DNA of 44,460 nt. Source: Rhizobiales bacterium UBA3584 (lineage in GTDB: Bacteria > Pseudomonadota > Alphaproteobacteria > Rhizobiales > Devosiaceae). Both the position numbers and the translations under genes were made by a program. Positions within the stretch are counted from its first letter, which is position 1, and each line of letters opens with the position of its first letter. The notes under the pieces were generated by a model. That model was given only the letters and a program-made list of their open reading frames with translations. It was not told the DNA's origin and searched no databases. Below are positions 1 through 7,379 of the stretch, in pieces. Location of the stretch: NCBI GenBank assembly GCA_002375765.1, contig DFMV01000084.1, positions 1-44,460 on the forward strand, read 5' to 3'.

Positions 1-66
1 GAAAACAAGGTCGCAATAGATGCGGCCGACGCTGATGACAGCGTCGCGCGGCGATTTGAGATTCAT
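1..66 (-). CDS. Probable PfkB-family carbohydrate kinase, N-terminal fragment
   Basis: Only the first 22 codons are inside the window; the rest lies beyond the left edge. The ATG at 66 overlaps the stop of the upstream ABC ATPase gene (ATGA), which is typical translational coupling. The peptide begins MNLKSPRDAVISVGRIYCD. A short polar lead followed by a hydrophobic strand and a G-R/N-x-x-x-D element is how PfkB/ribokinase-like sugar kinases begin. The position at the end of a sugar-importer operon fits a kinase that phosphorylates the imported or processed sugar. The reading frame is well supported by the overlap. The family call rests on about 20 residues and is tentative. Confidence 0.5.
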   Translation of the reverse strand, partial: MNLKSPRDAVISVGRIYCDLVF

Positions 67-1133
67 AGACGCCCCAAGGCTTTCTCGCTCTGCGCGTCGA
101 AGAGATAAAGATTGCCCGGCGCGGCCCAGGCTGTAACCGTGCTGTCGACGGAGGGCAGAAGCTTGCCGGGCGCTGTCGCAATGGCTGTGGAGCCGGCAAT
201 ATCGAGATGCACAAGCGTTTCCGAGCCCAGCGGCTCGACGGCGGTAACCTTGCCCTGGAAGGCCAGCGCGGCATCGGCCGGAGCTTCGCCCACCAGAAGG
301 TCATGTGGCCTCACACCGACGAGGATCTTGCCTGATCGTGCCTGCGGCAGGGAGCCTTTGATCTTGACGCCACCGGCTGTCAGTTCCCCGTCTGCAGCAC
401 CGCCCTCTATGAGATTCATCGACGGGCTGCCGATAAATCGTGCGGTAAAGACATCGACGGGACTGTCGTAAAGCTCGGTCGGCGTGCCGACTTGCAGGAT
501 CAGCCCGTCGCGCATCACAACGATCCGGTCGGCCATTGTCATGGCTTCGATCTGGTCGTGGGTGACGTAAACAATGGTCGTTCCCAGCCGCTGGTGAAGG
601 CGCTTGATCTCGATACGCATCTGCGAACGCAATTGCGCATCGAGGTTGGAAAGCGGTTCGTCGAACAGAAACGCAGCCGGATCACGCACCATGGCACGGC
701 CGATGGCGACGCGCTGGCGCTGGCCGCCGGAAAGCGCAGCCGGACGGCGCTCGAGCAAATCCTCGAGCCCCAATATCTTGCCGGCTTCAGTAATGCGCTG
801 CTGCTTTTCGGCCTTGGAAAGTTTGGAAGTGTAAAGCCCGAACCCGATATTCTGGCCCACTGTCATGTGGGGATAGATCGCGTAGTTCTGGAACACCATG
901 GCGATGTTGCGCTGCTTGGGCTCATACTGATTGACAATCGTGTCGCCGATCTTGAGCACGCCGCCCGAGATTTCCTCGAGCCCGGCGATCATGCGCAGGG
1001 TTGTCGATTTCCCGCAGCCCGATGGTCCGACGAAGACCACGAACTCGCCGTCGGCGATTTCGAGGTCGATGCCATGAACGGCAGTCACCTTGCCATAGCG
1101 CTTAACGAGGCCTTCCAACTGGATTTCTGCCAT
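63..1133 (-). CDS. CUT1-type sugar ABC transporter ATP-binding protein (MalK/UgpC-like)
   Basis: This is the 356-residue ATPase that powers the importer encoded just upstream. Walker A (GPSGCGKST) is at about 36-44, the Q-loop in FQNYAIYPHM near 81, the ABC signature LSGGQRQR near 134-141, Walker B with FLFDEP at 155-160 and the switch histidine in VTHDQIEAM. The last 120 residues form a TOBE/MalK-type regulatory domain, so the length is normal for the family. The ATG at 1133 is chosen over the GTG at 1136 because AGGAG lies seven bases before it. It overlaps the stop of the lyase gene (TGATG) and its own stop overlaps the next kinase start, so the three genes form one tightly coupled unit. 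The substrate cannot be read from the ATPase. Confidence 0.95.
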   Translation of the reverse strand: MAEIQLEGLVKRYGKVTAVHGIDLEIADGEFVVFVGPSGCGKSTTLRMIAGLEEISGGVLKIGDTIVNQYEPKQRNIAMVFQNYAIYPHMTVGQNIGFGLYTSKLSKAEKQQRITEAGKILGLEDLLERRPAALSGGQRQRVAIGRAMVRDPAAFLFDEPLSNLDAQLRSQMRIEIKRLHQRLGTTIVYVTHDQIEAMTMADRIVVMRDGLILQVGTPTELYDSPVDVFTARFIGSPSMNLIEGGAADGELTAGGVKIKGSLPQARSGKILVGVRPHDLLVGEAPADAALAFQGKVTAVEPLGSETLVHLDIAGSTAIATAPGKLLPSVDSTVTAWAAPGNLYLFDAQSEKALGRL

Positions 1134-2635
1134 CACGCCGCTCCTAAAAGTGCATTGAATTGAGTGTTGAGTTCGTGATGCGCATTTTTCAGGTGCTCGC
1201 CACGTCGAGCCGCCTGATCCGAGAACGCATCGAGCTTGTCGCGATAGCGCCCGAGAGAGGCCTGCAATGCAGCGGGCGCCGGACCGCCGAGCCTGTCGCG
1301 AACCGAAACGAAGTGCCGCGCCGAAACCAGTTCCGCGAACCGCTCGGACGAAAGGGTCGAAGCTCTTCCGGTTGCCGCTTCGAACGCGGAGGCAAAGGGC
1401 GCATACCCATCGTGGGTCAGTGAGCCATCCGCCGCGACCACGGCTTTTGCCACGGCCGCCGATACCTCGTGCGCCTGCCGGAACGACAGACCCTCGAGCC
1501 GGACGAGACTGTCGGCCAATTCGGTAATCGTGATGCAGGAGCGCTTGGTGTTGATCTCGACCCGCTCGGGGTTGATCGAGACCTGCGCGATCAGCGCTGT
1601 GAAAAGATCGAGCACTCGATAGGCGGCGTCAAACGCCTGATAGCCCATGGCCTGGCTTTCGCCTTCGCTGTCATTCATGTCCGTAAAGGGCGTGTTGTGC
1701 ATGACATCGAGCATTGCCTTGGCGCGGCCATAGGTCTGGCTGGCCAGATGGCGCAGATGCTCGATGGGCACCGGATTGCGTTTTTGCGGCATGATCGACG
1801 AAATCTGAACCAGCGCATTGGGCACGTAGAGCTGGCCAACCTCGAAGCTCGACCAGACCTGAAAGTCCTGTATGGGCCGACCAAGATGGAGAAAGCTCAG
1901 TGCCATCGCGCCATAGATCCCTGTGATGTAGTCGACCGAGGCAATACAGCCATAGGAATTTTCCAGCGGACGGGAAAAGCCGAGCAGTTTGGCCACCCGC
2001 TCCCGGTCGATGGGGAAACCCGATGTGGTGATCGCCGCGGCGCCCATCGGCGAGAGATCGATCACCTCAAGCGCCGCTTCCACTTTTTCGATATCGCGGA
2101 TCAGCACCTCGGCCATGGCGCCGAGATAATGTCCGAAGGTGGTCGGTTGGGCCGGCTGGCCATGCGTATAGGCGACGATCAGCGTTTCGGCTTCGCGGTC
2201 CGCGGTAGCCAGCAACGCCGCAAGCAGACCCCGCATCTTTTCAAGCAGGATTTCGGTGCGCGGCTTGAGCCCGAGTTTGAACAGGGTGTGATCGATATCG
2301 TTACGCGACCGGGAAGTATGCAGCCGCCCCGCCAAATCGGGCCCCAGCCGGGCCTTGAGATGCTTTTCGATCAGGAAGAAGAAATCCTCGACCTCGCCGG
2401 TATAGACCAGGCTGTCGAGATCGATTTCGGCATCGATGGCGACAAGCGCTTTGGCGATCGAAGAGGCCTGTTCGCGTGTCAGGATGCCGGTCTCGGCCAG
2501 CATGACCAGATGCGCCCGGTCGATGGCCCTGAACCCGTCGGCATGATGGTCCTTGGCACCATCGAACAGCGGGCGGAGCACGGTTTCCTTATAGACAGGA
2601 TCCGGGAAAACGCTCGTGTCTTTCATTGCACTCAT
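1133..2635 (-). CDS. Argininosuccinate-lyase-like C-N lyase in a sugar importer operon
   Basis: The 500-residue protein belongs to the fumarase/aspartase superfamily, ArgH branch; members eliminate fumarate or a similar acid from an N-substituted aspartate. Conserved elements are HTSRSRND (106-113), the catalytic THGQPAQP segment (157-164) and the mobile-loop signature SSIMPQKRNP (279-288) with its catalytic serine. True ArgH enzymes have Gln after SRND and usually KKNPD after MPQ. Here these are Ile114 and KRNPVPIEHLR, so the substrate-facing part differs. It sits between a sugar permease and the importer ATPase, not with arginine genes. A role on an imported N-substituted compound is inferred; an EDDS-lyase-like activity is one known precedent for ArgH relatives. 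The ATG at 2635 has AAGGG seven bases upstream. A moonlighting ArgH is the alternative. Confidence 0.85.
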   Translation of the reverse strand: MSAMKDTSVFPDPVYKETVLRPLFDGAKDHHADGFRAIDRAHLVMLAETGILTREQASSIAKALVAIDAEIDLDSLVYTGEVEDFFFLIEKHLKARLGPDLAGRLHTSRSRNDIDHTLFKLGLKPRTEILLEKMRGLLAALLATADREAETLIVAYTHGQPAQPTTFGHYLGAMAEVLIRDIEKVEAALEVIDLSPMGAAAITTSGFPIDRERVAKLLGFSRPLENSYGCIASVDYITGIYGAMALSFLHLGRPIQDFQVWSSFEVGQLYVPNALVQISSIMPQKRNPVPIEHLRHLASQTYGRAKAMLDVMHNTPFTDMNDSEGESQAMGYQAFDAAYRVLDLFTALIAQVSINPERVEINTKRSCITITELADSLVRLEGLSFRQAHEVSAAVAKAVVAADGSLTHDGYAPFASAFEAATGRASTLSSERFAELVSARHFVSVRDRLGGPAPAALQASLGRYRDKLDAFSDQAARRGEHLKNAHHELNTQFNALLGAA

Positions 2636-2638
2636 CAA

Positions 2639-3499
2639 TCAGCCCTTCAGCCCGGCCAGCATCACGCCGCGCACGATGTAGCGCTGCAGGACGAGGAACA
2701 CGATAAGGGTGGGGATGGTCGCGAGCGCCGCCCCTGTCATGATCATTTCCCACTGGATCGATTGCTCGACGGCAAAACTCGAAAGTCCCACCGGCAGCGT
2801 ATAAAGCTCGCGGCTGTTGGTGACGATCAGCGGCCAGAAGAACGCTGTCCAGTTGCCCAGGAACGTAAAGATCGCCAGCGCCGAGATAGCCGGGGCCACC
2901 ATGGGCATGGCGATTTTCCACCAGATGGTGAATTCGTTGAGCCCGTCCACCCGCGCCGCTTCGAGGAAATCGTCCGGAACGGTCTCGAAGAACTGCTTCA
3001 TCAAGAACGTGCCAAACGCCGTCATCATGCCCGGGAACATGATGCCCCAATAACTGTCGATCCAGCCCAGTTGAGCGCTCATCAGGTACCAGGGGATCAC
3101 CAGCATTTCGGTGGGGATCATCAGGGTGGACAGGATGGCGATGAAAATCAGATACCGGCCACGAAACTGGAACTTGGCGAGGGTGTAACCGACCAGGGAG
3201 TCGAAAAAGACGTTCGAGAGTGTGACACAAACCGCGACAAGGGTGGAATTTAAGAACCAGCGCACGAAACGACCGTCCGAGAGCACTTTGATATAGTTAT
3301 CGAAGGTCGGCGCGGCTGGAATGAGCCGCAGGTCATAGACCTGGCTCGCCGTTTTCAGCGACGTGGAAAACATGAACAAGAGCGGCGTGATCATCAGCAC
3401 CCCGCCGATGAACAGCAACGTCCAGACCAGAACCCGACCGGGGCGGATCGAGACGCTGTTGAGCTTGAGTTCGGTGCCTGCGGCAGCTGTTGCGGTCAT
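2639..3499 (-). CDS. Carbohydrate ABC transporter permease (MalG-like)
   Basis: This 286-residue inner-membrane permease is the second of a CUT1 pair. It has a hydrophobic N-terminal segment (VLVWTLLFIGGVLMITPLLFMF) and about six transmembrane helices. The cytoplasmic EAA loop (EAARVDGLNEFTIWWKIAMP) contacts the ATPase. The open frame extends 95 codons further upstream, but that part is antisense-like, overlaps the other permease and lacks membrane character. The ATG at 3499 shares one base with the stop of the preceding permease gene (TGATG), which fixes the start. It is followed three bases later by the lyase gene. The sequence is typical of the family, with no defect seen. Confidence 0.95.
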   Translation of the reverse strand: MTATAAAGTELKLNSVSIRPGRVLVWTLLFIGGVLMITPLLFMFSTSLKTASQVYDLRLIPAAPTFDNYIKVLSDGRFVRWFLNSTLVAVCVTLSNVFFDSLVGYTLAKFQFRGRYLIFIAILSTLMIPTEMLVIPWYLMSAQLGWIDSYWGIMFPGMMTAFGTFLMKQFFETVPDDFLEAARVDGLNEFTIWWKIAMPMVAPAISALAIFTFLGNWTAFFWPLIVTNSRELYTLPVGLSSFAVEQSIQWEMIMTGAALATIPTLIVFLVLQRYIVRGVMLAGLKG

Positions 3500-4431
3500 C
3501 AGCGTGTCCTCAGAACCCAGAGCTGCATCAGGGAAACGATCAGAAGGATGGTAAAGAGCACCACCGTCTGCGCTGCCGCATAGCCCATGTTGAAGGAAGA
3601 AAATGCCGTCTGGTAAATCATCAGCACCAGCGGTTTTGTCGTGTTGAGCGGGCCGCCCGGATCGTTGCTGGTCATGTTGTAGACCTGATCGAAAATCCGC
3701 AGGAACCCGATTGAGGAAAAGACGACAAGAAACACCGTGGTCGGCTTCAAAAGCGGCAGAGTGATCTTGCGCAGGATCGCCCATTCACCCAGTCCGTCAA
3801 TGCGCGCCGCTTCGTAATAGGTCTGCGGAATGGCCCGCAGCCCGGCCATGAAAATGATGATCTGGAACCCCAGCCCCGCCCAGATGGCAGTGACCATGAT
3901 GGCGGGCAGGGCCTGTTCGGTCGAGCGCAGGAAGGGTTGCGCCGGCAGACCCGCGGCTCCGAGAAAGCCGTTGATGATCCCGATGGGCGGCGGCTGGTAG
4001 AACCAGCGCCACACCCACGCCATTGCGGCTGCGGTCGTCAGGAACGGCAGGAAATAGAGAGCCCGTATGAAACTGTGCATGAAGCGCACGCGGTCGAGAT
4101 AATAGGCAACGGCAAACGAAACGACGAGACTGATCGGCGTGCCGACGATCAGATAGGCGAAGGTGTTGCGAAACACCTGCCAGAACAGCGGGTCGTTATA
4201 GAGCTTGATGTAATTGTCGGCTCCGATGAACTGTGCCGGACGCAGAAGGTCCCAGTTCGTAAACGACAGCCAGAACGCCTGCACGGTGGGATAAAAGCGG
4301 ATAACGACATAGAAAACCACGGGCAGGGCCAAAAAAGTCCAGACCCAGATCAGGCGCTTCTGTCCAATGCTGAGGCGGTTCCATGCCCCGGATCGCTCCA
4401 CGGTGCCACTTGCCGATGCTGCCAGAGTCAT
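3499..4431 (-). CDS. Carbohydrate ABC transporter permease (MalF/UgpA-like)
   Basis: This 310-residue inner-membrane protein is the first permease of the CUT1 importer. After a polar N-terminus of about 25 residues come six hydrophobic helices starting at IWVWTFLALPVVFYVVI. The EAA loop EAARIDGLGEWAILRKITLP lies in the second half. It follows the binding-protein gene after a 110-bp gap holding an intrinsic terminator, and overlaps the MalG-like permease by one base. The terminator would let the binding protein be made in excess over the membrane parts, a common arrangement. Substrate specificity is not evident from the permease. Confidence 0.95.
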   Translation of the reverse strand: MTLAASASGTVERSGAWNRLSIGQKRLIWVWTFLALPVVFYVVIRFYPTVQAFWLSFTNWDLLRPAQFIGADNYIKLYNDPLFWQVFRNTFAYLIVGTPISLVVSFAVAYYLDRVRFMHSFIRALYFLPFLTTAAAMAWVWRWFYQPPPIGIINGFLGAAGLPAQPFLRSTEQALPAIMVTAIWAGLGFQIIIFMAGLRAIPQTYYEAARIDGLGEWAILRKITLPLLKPTTVFLVVFSSIGFLRIFDQVYNMTSNDPGGPLNTTKPLVLMIYQTAFSSFNMGYAAAQTVVLFTILLIVSLMQLWVLRTR

Positions 4432-4503
4432 CGCCTGCCACTCCTGCTGATTTGCATAGCCGGTCCGGCCGGGTTGTTTGCCGGCCAGATTGCAAAAGAT
4501 GCC

Positions 4504-4532
4504 AAAAAGAGCGGACCGGTTAGAACCGGTCC
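4504..4532 (-). terminator. Intrinsic terminator/attenuator after the sugar-binding protein gene
   Basis: A perfect 9-bp stem (GGACCGGTT/AACCGGTCC, 4513-4532) with a tiny loop lies 10 bases past the binding-protein stop. In the minus-strand transcript it is followed by GCTC and five T (4508-4504). The permease genes lie downstream on the same strand, so this probably acts as a leaky terminator that sets the ratio of binding protein to membrane subunits. Confidence 0.8.
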
Positions 4533-4542
4533 ACTCCCGATG

Positions 4543-5805
4543 TTACTGGTTGGCAAAGAATGCGTCGAGGATAGCCTGTTCTTCCTCGGCAGCCGCGGCC
4601 AGTGAGTCTGCGGGCGACTGACCCTGCAGCGACATGCGGCTTTCCATGTCGATCGCCACCTGACGCTGGGCAGCCTCGTCCACGAAAATCGTGGTGTGGG
4701 CGTATTCAAGGCCAGCAAGGAACGGACCATAGACCGGGTCGGCAAGGTTTTCCTCGGTCAGGGCGACCTCATGGCGTGCGGGCAGCTCACCCACGACTTC
4801 GAGCCAGATTTCCATGGCTTCGGGCGAACTGATGTAGTCGAGGAATTTCTGGGCCGCTTCGAGCTCTTCGCCTTCGGCGCGTGCACCGATCGCGTTGGCG
4901 AAATAGCTGGCATAATTCGAGCGCATGCCCTCTTCATTGGCAGGCAGCTCGGTGACGCCCCATTCGAAGTCCTCGATCGACCCGAAGGCGCCAAGCCGGA
5001 ACGTGCCGTCAATCGTCATTGCAGCACGGCCGGCGCGGAAGGCGGCCTGCGGCTCATCCATGAACCCGACCTGGGTTACCGCATCGTCGCCCAGATACAG
5101 TTCTGCCTGCCACGTGGTCGCAGCCAGGCCCGCCTCGTCATTGTAGGTGACCGTGCGGCCATCGTCGGAATAGGGCTGGCCGCCGAATTGGCGGATGAGA
5201 CCCTCGCGCCACCACTGGTGATCCTGCCCGGCCATCCCCATGGCAATGCCGACCGAGGTGATGTTGCCGCCGCCGTCACGTTCGACTGTCGCCTCGGCCG
5301 CCTCGACAAGCTCGTCGAGCGTCTGGGGCGGATTTTCAGGATCGAGTCCGGCGGCCTCGAAAATGTCCTTGTTGTAGAACAGCGCCAGCGAACGCACAGC
5401 AGTAGGCAGACCCCAATACTGGCCGTCGCGTTCCATGGCGGAAACGATGGGGAAGAAGTCGGCTTCGATTTCCTCGGCGGGGAAAACGGCGGGATCGAGC
5501 GGTTGAATCAATCCACCGGCAATGAAATTGTCGAGCCAGCCATAAAACAATTGCACCACGTCCGGGCCCTGTCCGGCGACATTGGCGGCCACGACGCGGG
5601 TCTGGTAATCGGCGTAGGGGAAGGTCTGGTGATTGACGGTGATGTCGGGATTGGCTTCCTCGAAATTGGCGATCAACTGATCCATCGCCTGGACGCGGGT
5701 ATCAAACACGTACTGCCAGTATTCGATCTCGACCGCCTGGGCCGAACCCAGTGCAGCCAGGCTGACGCCGGCTGAAAGTGCGGTCAACGCAAGTGCTCTA
5801 CGCAT
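4543..5805 (-). CDS. Extracellular sugar-binding protein of a CUT1 ABC importer
   Basis: The 420-residue periplasmic binding protein belongs to the MalE-like solute-binding family (SBP_bac_1). It starts with a clear Sec signal peptide (MRRALALTALSAGVSLAALG, cleavage after SAQA) and continues VEIEYWQYVFDTR. The family-typical LALFYNKDIFEAAGLDPENPPQT segment follows near residue 140. The ATG at 5805 is chosen over an upstream in-frame ATG because AAAGGAGG lies just before it and the signal peptide begins there. It is the first gene of the minus-strand operon and diverges from the ROK regulator. The protein is acidic, as in marine or halotolerant bacteria. The ligand is unknown; the neighbouring deacetylases suggest an N-acylated sugar derivative (inference). 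Confidence 0.95.
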   Translation of the reverse strand: MRRALALTALSAGVSLAALGSAQAVEIEYWQYVFDTRVQAMDQLIANFEEANPDITVNHQTFPYADYQTRVVAANVAGQGPDVVQLFYGWLDNFIAGGLIQPLDPAVFPAEEIEADFFPIVSAMERDGQYWGLPTAVRSLALFYNKDIFEAAGLDPENPPQTLDELVEAAEATVERDGGGNITSVGIAMGMAGQDHQWWREGLIRQFGGQPYSDDGRTVTYNDEAGLAATTWQAELYLGDDAVTQVGFMDEPQAAFRAGRAAMTIDGTFRLGAFGSIEDFEWGVTELPANEEGMRSNYASYFANAIGARAEGEELEAAQKFLDYISSPEAMEIWLEVVGELPARHEVALTEENLADPVYGPFLAGLEYAHTTIFVDEAAQRQVAIDMESRMSLQGQSPADSLAAAAEEEQAILDAFFANQ

Positions 5806-5918
5806 GGTGTCCCTCCTTTGGGAGCAGGGAAACATCTTCCCTGCGTGATTGTTTGGCGGCTCGGACCCCTCCGTCCACCATGCGCGCATCGTCAAATGAT
5901 GTGCGATGCCTTGTCAAT

Positions 5919-5940
5919 AAAATAATTTACTTTCGTTATT
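5919..5940 (+). promoter_or_regulatory. Putative ROK operator, copy 1
   Basis: A 22-bp AT-rich site sharing an ACTTnnGTTATT core and a 5' AAAnTAA block with the copies at 6047-6068 and 13270-13291. It lies 114 bases before the binding-protein start, next to a minus-strand TTGACA, so a bound regulator would block importer transcription. Assignment to the adjacent ROK protein is inferred from location. Confidence 0.55.
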
Positions 5941-6046
5941 ATCGGATGGGCAGGCGCCGGTTCACACTGGCGCTTGGCGTGGCCGGAAAAATGGGGACAA
6001 TGCTGGATATCCAGTGCGTCTGGCAGCGCGCCGCTCGCCATCGATT

Positions 6047-6068
6047 AAATTAATCTACTTGTGTTATT
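6047..6068 (+). promoter_or_regulatory. Putative ROK operator, copy 2
   Basis: This is the second copy of the 22-bp motif, 61 bases before the ROK start codon and in the same orientation as that gene. It shares the 12-base string ACTTGTGTTATT exactly with copy 3. It overlaps a possible -35 element (TTGTGT), which would suit autoregulation. Confidence 0.55.
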
Positions 6069-6129
6069 CGAACGGCATGCCTAGTCTGCTCACTCGATAG
6101 CGCGTGTCCAGTCGGCAAGAGGGAACACC

Positions 6130-7371
6130 TTGACCAGTTCGGAAAAGCAGGGTCGTGGCCCGCGCCTCGTCATAGGGTCCAATCCGGAGCGCAATCGCGC
6201 CCACAATCGGCGCGTGGTGCTCGAAGTCATCCGCACCCATGGGCATATGGGACGCACCGAAATCGCCCGCCGTGCGCGCATAACACCTCAGGCCGTTGCC
6301 AACATCGTCGAAGAGTTGTTGGGCGAGGGCATGCTGGTACAACTGGGCCGCCTGCGGTCTGGCCGCGGACAGCCGCCGATCCAGTTCGCCATTAATCCCG
6401 ACGGTCCACTGACCGGAGGCGTGGAAATCGCCGCAGATCACATAGCGACGACCCTGCTCGATCTTTCCGGCGCGGTCCGCGCCCAGGCAATCGCTCCCCT
6501 TGAGTCGGCCACTCCCGATCAGGTGCCCGGTCGGGTCTCGGACGAAATCGACAAACTTTGTTCCCAGATCGGCGCATCGCGTGACCGACTGATCGGGTTT
6601 GGTGCCGTGATGCCGGGACCGTTCGAGATCGAAGGAATGAGCTCGGTCGGACCCGCGACACTGCCGGGGTGGAAGGGCATCGACGCAAAGGCCACCCTCT
6701 CCCGGGCAATCGGACAGCCGGTATCCATCGAAAACGACGCCACAGCCGCAGCGGTCGGCGAACGGCTCTACGGTGCCGGGCGCCAGATCTCCAATTTCTG
6801 CTTCCTCTATTTCGGCGTTGGGCTGGGGCTGGGTGTGCTCAAGGACGGCGTGCCCCTGCGCGGGGCTTTTGGCAATGCCGGTGAAATCGGCCATGTGGCG
6901 CTGGTGCCGCGCCATGGCGTGCCAAGCTACGGCCCGGATGGCGCGCTGGAACGCTTTGCATCGCTTTACGCCCTGCGCGAAAAACTGGCAGCCAGCGGGC
7001 GCCCCAACATCGATAGCGAAACCCTCGAGCCGCTTTTCGCCAATAATGACCCCGTGCTTGTGGACTGGATAAGGGAAGCGGCCGACTATCTGGCGCCAAC
7101 CGTCGCCATGATCGAAAACATATTCGATCCCGAAACAGTGGTGTTTGGCGGCAATCTTCCCGATGTCATTCTCGATGCCCTGATTGCGGCGCTCGAACCG
7201 CTGCCGGTTTCCGTCTCGACCCGTTCAGAACGGACACAGCCGCGCGTCATCCGCGGACAAACCGGACGGTTCACAGCGGCGCTGGGTGCGGCAGCGCTTG
7301 CCCTGCACAATATCTTGTCGCCTCAACTTTCCCTCGAATATTCGCCGGCGGTCGCTGCCGCACGGCCATAG
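6130..7371 (+). CDS. ROK-family transcriptional regulator
   Basis: The 413-residue protein is a NagC/Mlc/XylR-type repressor: an N-terminal winged helix-turn-helix (about 20-80, with GRTEIARRARITPQAVANIVEELL) fused to a ROK sugar-kinase-like sensor domain. The ROK signature survives as GAFGNAGEIGHVAL. The usual zinc motif CxCGxxGCxE after it is replaced by PSYGPDGALE, so the structural zinc is probably absent. The start is a TTG at 6130 with an AGAGGG ribosome site; no ATG fits better because the HTH follows at once. It diverges from the importer operon and is 8 bases upstream of the deacetylase gene, so it likely controls both. The inducer is presumably a sugar or sugar phosphate of this pathway (inference). 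Confidence 0.92.
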   Translation: MTSSEKQGRGPRLVIGSNPERNRAHNRRVVLEVIRTHGHMGRTEIARRARITPQAVANIVEELLGEGMLVQLGRLRSGRGQPPIQFAINPDGPLTGGVEIAADHIATTLLDLSGAVRAQAIAPLESATPDQVPGRVSDEIDKLCSQIGASRDRLIGFGAVMPGPFEIEGMSSVGPATLPGWKGIDAKATLSRAIGQPVSIENDATAAAVGERLYGAGRQISNFCFLYFGVGLGLGVLKDGVPLRGAFGNAGEIGHVALVPRHGVPSYGPDGALERFASLYALREKLAASGRPNIDSETLEPLFANNDPVLVDWIREAADYLAPTVAMIENIFDPETVVFGGNLPDVILDALIAALEPLPVSVSTRSERTQPRVIRGQTGRFTAALGAAALALHNILSPQLSLEYSPAVAAARP

Positions 7372-7379
7372 GACTATCC

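Larger units (their letters stand above)
5806..6129. promoter_or_regulatory. Divergent control region between sugar importer and ROK regulator
   Basis: This 324-bp intergenic region must hold the promoters for the leftward importer operon and the rightward ROK-deacetylase-permease operon. It contains two copies of the 22-bp motif described separately (5919-5940 and 6047-6068). A minus-strand TTGACA (5916-5911) that could be the importer -35 box lies beside the first copy. A TTGTGT (6059-6064) that could be the ROK gene -35 box lies inside the second. No convincing -10 box can be picked by eye. Confidence 0.6.

Noticed and set aside
1469..3253. 594-codon plus-strand open frame
   Set aside because: It runs antisense to the ArgH-like lyase and permease genes, has the Arg/His/Gln-rich composition of a GC-rich shadow frame and no recognisable domain.
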